Assembly (NCBI GenBank): GCA_026874595.1 | Contig: CM049309.1 | Location: forward strand, 29,639,033-29,703,032 | Direction of reading: 5' to 3' | DNA from: Sipunculus nudus | Taxonomy: Eukaryota > Annelida > Sipuncula > Golfingiida > Sipunculidae | Length of the DNA: 64,000 nucleotides | Shown: positions 58,507 through 64,000 of the stretch, piece by piece | Numbering within the stretch: the stretch's first letter is position 1 | How the letters are laid out: every line of letters starts with the position of its first letter | Program-made: the position numbers and the translations under genes | The notes under the pieces: generated by a model | What the model saw: the letters and a program-made list of their open reading frames with translations, nothing else | What the model was told of the DNA's origin: nothing | Databases searched by the model: none

Positions 58507-60691
58507 CTGTGAAAAGAGCATTCAAGTATTTGTTCTCAATCTGGCAAGTCTATTTAAAATGAATTTACAAGATAAAATAAAATAACAATACAAGTAATAT
58601 GTAAATAACACATGATAGGACAGTTAGTTGTAAACAATCATGTAAAAATTGGGCTATATGAAAAAAATATAGTTATAGTCTAGTTATTGATAGGACAGTA
58701 ATATAAGCAGCATAGTTACTGAATCTCCTATGATAATCCATCATAACTTCTCATCCTTTGTCAGTTCATGATTATAATTTGATATTCTATTTAATTTAAT
58801 TTTAATACAATACCTGTGGGTCAAGGCGCTCAGCTGAAACTGATTATGAGAATATTTTTATAACATCCAGACCAAATCCCAATCAGGATTCAGACCAGTC
58901 CAAACCTTGATCAGAATCTGGTTCAGCCAAAATCCTGATTCAGACTGTGATTTGACATAATACTAAATAATGTCTTCTGCCCTGTGGCCTTGACCTGTTG
59001 CCTCATGACCCCAAAATAAAAAAGATCTTACTTTATTGGTGGGCCTTAAATAAATCAAGTTTGAAACTAATATGTTAATCCGAACCTGTGTTATCTTTCA
59101 GAAACAAATATGTGGACAGATGGCCACTGTGACCTTGACCTTTGACCCCAAAAATACAACAGGTTCATCTCTTATCAGCAGGTCACCTATATGTGTTACA
59201 TGGAAGGTTGGGGATGAAAAGTTTGCCCAACAATGCATTAATCTTTCTAAATAAGTGGGTCCTGTGATCTTGACATTTGACTTGAAGACCCCAAAATCAA
59301 ACATGTTCTTACATTATTTGTGGGTCATACAGAAGTCAAGTTTGTTACCAATATGTCAATTCAAACTTTAGTTATCATCAGGAAACAAATATGCCGACAG
59401 ATGGCCCTTGTGACCTTGACCTTTGACCTTGCAACCCCAATATCAATCAGGTTCTTCCCCTATTGGCAGGTCAGCTATATGTGCCAGATGGAAGGTTTGG
59501 GATGAAAAGTTTAGTTTAAAATGCATACATAATCATTCTGAATAATGGGTCCTAGCTGTGACCTTGACCTATGATCTCATGACCCCAAAATCAAAAGTTC
59601 TTGCATTAGAGATGGGCCATTTATAACTTAAATTTGAAATCCATGTCTATCCAAACTGGAGTTATCATCACAAAACAAATTTTACAGACATACAGAAAGA
59701 CAAACAGACAGACACACAGGGTGATTACTTTAGGGCATCCGCTTATTTAATCAGGGCTCTAATAACACTCAAGGGATCAGGACACTAGATGAAACCACAG
59801 TTGCAAATCTAATAGTATCATGTCATGGTCATTAAATCAAGGCAAGATTTAGGGAAATCCATGCATTAATTATCAAGATATTGGAGGTTTTGTACTTACG
59901 AGCCCCTTAGGATAAGTGACCAAATTTCAGGTTTTCAAGGAGATTTTTTATTGACAATTCTGGATATTCAGTGACAGGTTTTTAGGTCCAACAGTGTCAA
60001 AACGTGATAGTCGAACAGGCAGACAGACAAACAATGGATGCTGACCTATCACTATAGCTCAGTTGACTTGCAGTCACCTAAGCTAAAAAAAAATTTAATG
60101 TCCCTAAGGGTCATAATTTTATCTTACCCATCAAATTTACAAACTGGAAAAAGGTGCTTCTGTGTACATTAACAAATGAAGGTCTCCCCTCCCAATTACA
60201 GAGTGTACATGCTAATCAGGACGCATTCATGAAAAGTGTTATTGACAGTAAAAATGAACAGAACACAGGTGTTAATCAGTTGTAAAGAAAATGAGAATAA
60301 ATTAGCCAAATTTGTACTCATGGAATTTCCCTTGCTCAAGACACTTTCTCCATGACATGAAATACAATGTTGCTGGTGGAATTCAAACTAAAGCCATAAT
60401 TTAGAGATACTGGGAACAGGTTTTTTTTATAAAATCAATGGAAGAAAAAGTTTGTTGTTCCCTTTTATTTAATTTAAGATTAATTTCCCATCCAATATTT
60501 TGAGCCTATGGGCAGATTTTAAAATACAAATACATGTAGCCCTTTTTTTATCAATACATATGAATTAAATCTGAAAATGAACTTTGCCTGCATCCTGGGT
60601 TCTGTATTTGCTTGTGACACTTTATTTTTAATTAAATTCATACATGATCATACATCACAAAGCATTCTGAAGCATTCTTGGGGTCACTCAC
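58507..60691 (-). other. TPR intron e2-e3
   Basis: The 2.2-kb intron is dominated by a conserved-ends repeat whose interior is a five-unit tandem array of about 140 bp. No coding sequence is recognised. Confidence 0.7.
58808..60092 (+). repeat. Conserved-ends repeat with internal 140-bp array
   Basis: The left end contains GTGGGTCAAGGCGCTCAGCTGA and the right end CTATAGCTCAGTTGACTTGCAGTCACCTAAGCTAAAA. Inside, near 58990, 59131, 59270, 59410 and 59559, a unit with GTGACCTTGACCTTTGACC recurs every 139-149 bp. Confidence 0.6.
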
Positions 60692-60795
60692 CTCTGCTGT
60701 CACCCATCTGGCCTGTAACTCCTTCAGGTTGGCTTCACTATCAAACTTTGCTGCATTGCTCTCAGACAGTTTTTCTGAGAGAATCTGGCATTCCT
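60692..60795 (-). CDS. TPR: TPR exon e2 (phase 1 in, phase 0 out)
   Basis: The 104-nt exon has acceptor ACTTACAG and donor GAG before GTGAGT. It completes the split codon from e1 and reads EECQILSEKLSESNAAKF..., matching the human TPR pattern LTEDVKRLNEKLKESN. It ends LQARWVTAE. Confidence 0.9.
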
Positions 60796-60839
60796 CTGTA
60801 AGTCATACTTGACAGTTCAGCTTTTACATTCATATTACA

Positions 60840-61652
60840 TACTGTGGTTGGCTTTTTGTTCGCAAGGGTTTCAAATTTGCAATATTTGTGAAAGGGAAAT
60901 TATAGCAAAAATGAAATCTTAAAGTTAGACACCTTATTGGCAGTTTGTGTATCTTATCCATGCAACTACGCCTACAAAAAACAAAAGTTTGACATTATGA
61001 ACAGTAAATTATATTTTAAGTTATATTAAAATATGTGAATTACTTCAAAAGTTATGGGCATCCCGATAATTTTTTATTTTTGGAAGATCTGACCTTGTCG
61101 ATGAAGGTTAAGGTCACCAGGTTTTGAATTAGTCTTAGATTTCCAAAGGAACAATCAGTGTTTTAAATTTTGGATGAAAATATGCAGGCCTTAAAAAGTT
61201 ATCACGTTCACAAGATATCCTACCAAAATTTAACATTTCCGCAGATTTGACCTTGAAAAGGAAGGTCAAAGTCATCCAGTTTTGAACTTGTTCAAGCTTT
61301 CAGTCGGAACAATCATTGTTTTAAATTTCAGAGGGAAATATATGCAGCCCTTGAAAATTTATTGCGTTCACAATATATCCTGACGATGACGCAACTGACA
61401 GACAATGGCACTGAAAACGTCTCCCCTGGGGGGGGGGGGGGTTGGATATAATTAAATGCCTTTAGGGGATAAGAAGTTCTTCTCCATTTTGTGAGTCTAA
61501 TTTAGCTCAGATATCAACTAATCAATGTGAAACTGGATATACTATGGTTAGGTTATTGCATGGTAAGATTGCGAAAATAGAACCAACCCATAGGAACGAA
61601 AATGTTAAAATCATGAAAAATTAGCAGGGAAAATATGAAGCTAATCACAGTA
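60840..61652. mobile_element. Putative short DNA transposon with TACTGTG ends
   Basis: The left edge reads TACTGTGGTTGGC and the right edge, reversed, reads TACTGTGATTAGC. The flanking bases include TA. The interior has two tandem copies of a segment with AAGGTCAAAGTCA-type sequence and no coding frame. The inverted repeat is short and imperfect, so the call is tentative. Confidence 0.35.
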
Positions 61653-61660
61653 GATGATTG

Positions 61661-63558
61661 CACCAACAGGTGACCCAAGGGTCATGATGCTCAACTCCTG
61701 AGATATCTAAGGCTTGTGTGATTTTCAAAAAATATTAGGAAAATTCAAGTACAGTTCATGGCCCCAAACTAAAGAGACCTTATTATGTGAAACATATCTG
61801 AGAACAAGCAGAATTTGAAAGAAAATTGGCAAGTAGTTTATGTGGTAAAAAGGTTACAGTGTTGCTAACAACCAGTGATTATTCATCACTGATTATGATT
61901 CATCCAGGGCCTATGGCAAATATTTTCACTCTTTATTTTACAGAAATTTTGAGTTAATATTATCATATTATCTCTCAATAATCTCTCCACAGAGGAGTAC
62001 TAATTCCCTTTCTTAATCATCTTGCAGCATGAAATGGAATATTTTGTTTAGTAACAGTAAGCTGCATTATTAGAAAGCAAGAGGGGGTATGTAAATGTTG
62101 ACAAAATCCTGAGAACCCATCCTTTCCAATGGAATAAGTTCATGGCATGCTCCAGTTTGAAGCTAAGTTGGGTCTGAGTACCTTGGGAGTACTAGAGTAC
62201 AAGTACTTCAAAGGTTCCAATTCACCTACCTTTTGACAAATAATTTATGTGATTTCTGGCTTCCTGTGTATATATTAATGATCAAAGGGTAAGATTGTTG
62301 TGAAAAGTTCTCATAATGCCTTAGTGAAGGATGCATGAACTTGTTTATCAACAACATGTTTGTAAACACAGCAATGTTGACAAATGGGAAAATATGTAAC
62401 CTAGGGTGTGAGGTTGCATATATGCAGAGGTAGAAAGATCATTTGATGCAAAATGCCATTTGCAAAGCTCTGGCTTATCTGACTTGCAGTTGATGCCCTT
62501 GTTGAATTTGTTTCGATTATTTTGGTGGGCCCCCACATATTATAAACACATTTTTATTAATAAAACAAAAAGCCCCTGTGGGGTGATATCCGCATTTTCG
62601 GGCCTATTTTTTATAAAAGCTCTGAGGGATTACCTTTAGTTATGTAAAGTCAGATAGGTGATTGGGCCCCCTTAAGACAATGCAAATATAAGTATTTTAG
62701 CCCTTTATATAACAATACTCTAGTGCATGTACTCCAAATGTACTCATGAGTATTGTAATGAGTATTTTAGTTAACCTATGTTGAGAAATAATGCAAGAAC
62801 ACACTTCGTTATAAAAAAATATTAATAACTACAGTAAACATTTATGACAATCTGTACAATAATGTATTGATAGTCATTTGCCTCCATAGAATGGAAGGCA
62901 AAATATTGATATCATACTATATAAAATATTGATATACTATATAATATATTGATATCATACTATATAAAAGATCTTTGTTACCAATAAATTAACAACTGAT
63001 ATTATATATAATATGAGATCATTTATATATAATTTGCCAACAATTAATAATTTTTAGCTTGATGTTCTCTGATTCCCATCAAATCATTAGCATATTTAAT
63101 TGTTATCACAGTAAACTGGGCCAAAATTCACATAACTGGAACAATTCAAACAAATAGATATTGTTTTATAGATTATTTCTGTGAAATATTGAACAATTTG
63201 GCTGGACAGTTTCAGAGAATAATATTTTAAAGTTTTTTTTAGCCTTATCCCAATGAAATTAAGTTAATGTAGATAGCAAAAAAATATGCAAAATCTATTA
63301 GAATTTTAAGATGACTGATTATTTCCAAAAAAAAATCTGTGAAGCTAGCTCCTGCCGTTTTTAGATATTATGGGTAATGTATGAATGATGGATGATGCCA
63401 CACCATCGTATAAGCTCACAGGTTTGCTAAAACTTTCACCAGGACCTCACTGGGTGTTGATGATTTTTGTAACTCCTTGGTTACCCCTCAGTATTTATTC
63501 CAATCTTTTTGGTAATCCCAATAGCCAAGAGGACACACAGTCAGCTGAGCTAAAAAAA
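61661..63558 (+). repeat. Conserved-ends repeat, long copy
   Basis: It starts CAGGTGACCCAAGGGTCATGATGCTCAACT, a diverged form of the family start, and ends CAGTCAGCTGAGCTAAAA. Start and end may belong to separate copies, because the interior is heterogeneous. Confidence 0.4.
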
Positions 63559-63659
63559 ACTTAATATAATCCATAAATAACTAGTCAATGACATCAACCT
63601 GCATTCATTAGCAAAGACAATGACAGCTGAAAACATGCAGGACTAACATGTAATTATAC

Positions 63660-63756
63660 CTGATAATCTATCAATCTCTTTGTCTCTTCTCTCCAACAAC
63701 ATACAAAGATTATCCTTCTCCATCTGGAGTTGGCCCTTCTCCCTCTTCAGTTCCAG
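63660..63756 (-). CDS. TPR: TPR exon e1 (phase 0 in, phase 1 out)
   Basis: The 97-nt exon follows a T-rich acceptor (TTTTTTTTAG) and ends CAG before GTATAA. It encodes a charged coil (LELKREKGQLQMEKDN... ending EIDRLS) that aligns with the human TPR segment around residue 115-145. It is the most 5' exon in the window, so the initiator methionine lies beyond 64000. Confidence 0.85.
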
Positions 63757-64000
63757 CTAAAAAAAAGATAAAAATGAAGATGTTTACATCAACTGCTTCA
63801 AAGAAAATTTAAACATTTTTACTCAATGGAACTATAACTCACTAAGATTAACTAGAATATCAGCAGAAGCTGACAAAAGCCCTCAGCCAAATCTGTACAT
63901 GTCTCAGTTATAAATTCAAACTGGAGAGGTATGTAGTACCTTTGCAAGTATGGTAAGACCCATCTCATGCAGGAATAAGAGATCATCAAGGCATATTATA
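63757..64000 (-). other. TPR intron upstream of e1, partial
   Basis: This AT-rich intron sequence enters from outside the window. Apart from the T-rich acceptor tract next to e1 I see no feature. Confidence 0.6.

Larger units (their letters stand above)
60796..63659 (-). other. TPR intron e1-e2
   Basis: The 2.9-kb intron carries a putative inverted-repeat element (60840-61652), a poly-G run (61428-61441), and a copy of the conserved-ends family (61661-63558). Within the latter, 62800-63060 is simple AT-rich sequence. A repeat at about 63110-63425, ending CACCATCGTATAAGCTCACAGGT, also occurs near 47410-47635. Confidence 0.7.
2755..63756 (-). other. TPR: Partial TPR/Megator (nuclear pore basket protein) gene, 14 internal exons
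   Basis: TPR is the long coiled-coil protein of the nuclear basket, on the nucleoplasmic face of the pore, with roles in mRNA export, chromatin organisation and Mad1/Mad2 spindle-checkpoint anchoring. Fourteen minus-strand exons, each bounded by AG and GT, join without a frame break into about 434 residues. By eye, against human TPR as I remember it, every exon aligns in order: RLSEECQILSEKLSES in e1/e2, WLNEELRKK in e3, HLEEASTGLK in e5, CKLLDLYK in e6, KAPLIKKQREE in e12, LLKELEEARG and SSAEISSSSQVI in e14. This is roughly human residues 110-545 of about 2360, including part of the region reported to bind the pore. The start codon, first exons, C-terminal coil and acidic tail lie outside. 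Introns run from 1.7 to 22 kb and are packed with repeats. No promoter or polyadenylation site is in the window. Confidence 0.9.

Overview
The window looks like nuclear DNA of an invertebrate animal, most likely a bivalve or another lophotrochozoan. It is AT-rich and full of mobile and tandem repeats, and host coding sequence occurs only as short exons with GT..AG borders. The organism is inferred from the style of the repeats and the divergence of the host protein; I could not run a search.

Host gene. I recognise one host gene, on the minus strand, spanning the window and leaving it at both ends. Fourteen small exons (numbered e1 to e14 in transcript order, from 63756 down to 2755) keep phase through all 13 junctions. 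Together they give 1304 nt of open coiled-coil frame. By eye it follows the human nuclear-pore basket protein TPR (Megator in flies) from about residue 110 to 545, ending in the recognisable segment SSAEISSSSQVI. Introns make up about 98 percent of the host gene here. The largest, between e8 and e9, is 22 kb and holds three large transposons.

Mobile elements. (1) 18847-23211, minus strand: a complete hAT element with an 8-bp target duplication, matching ends and a two-exon transposase of 664 codons that is open throughout. (2) 26198-36274, plus strand: a 5'-truncated, decayed LINE with APE endonuclease and reverse transcriptase, a 13-bp target duplication and an ATTC-repeat tail. (3) 28942-35071, plus strand: a second hAT-like element with a four-exon transposase, inserted inside the LINE with a 5-bp duplication. 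(4) Three full and one decayed copies of a non-autonomous Helitron-like element (hairpin plus CTAG end, A/T target), with an empty site for one copy. (5) A 1.36-kb terminal-inverted-repeat element with a CpG-rich core (16879-18236).

Other repeats. A family with conserved ends (GACCCATGGGTCAC..CTCAGCTGA at one end, CTCAGATGACTT..TCAGCTGAGCTAAAA at the other) but variable interiors recurs in almost every intron. Apart from one copy inside the second hAT element, every end I found points the same way, antisense to TPR. There are tandem arrays of 36, 50/100, 56, about 130-145 and about 177 bp, and a threefold tRNA-like repeat.

Most unusual point. Three of the host splice donors are themselves reiterated in tandem at the exon edge: e3 (12 copies, exact 56-bp period), e12 (7 positions, exact 36-bp period) and e4 (2 copies, 39 bp). 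I see no prokaryotic operon, CRISPR array or new multi-gene system; the genes present are one host gene and independent selfish elements.
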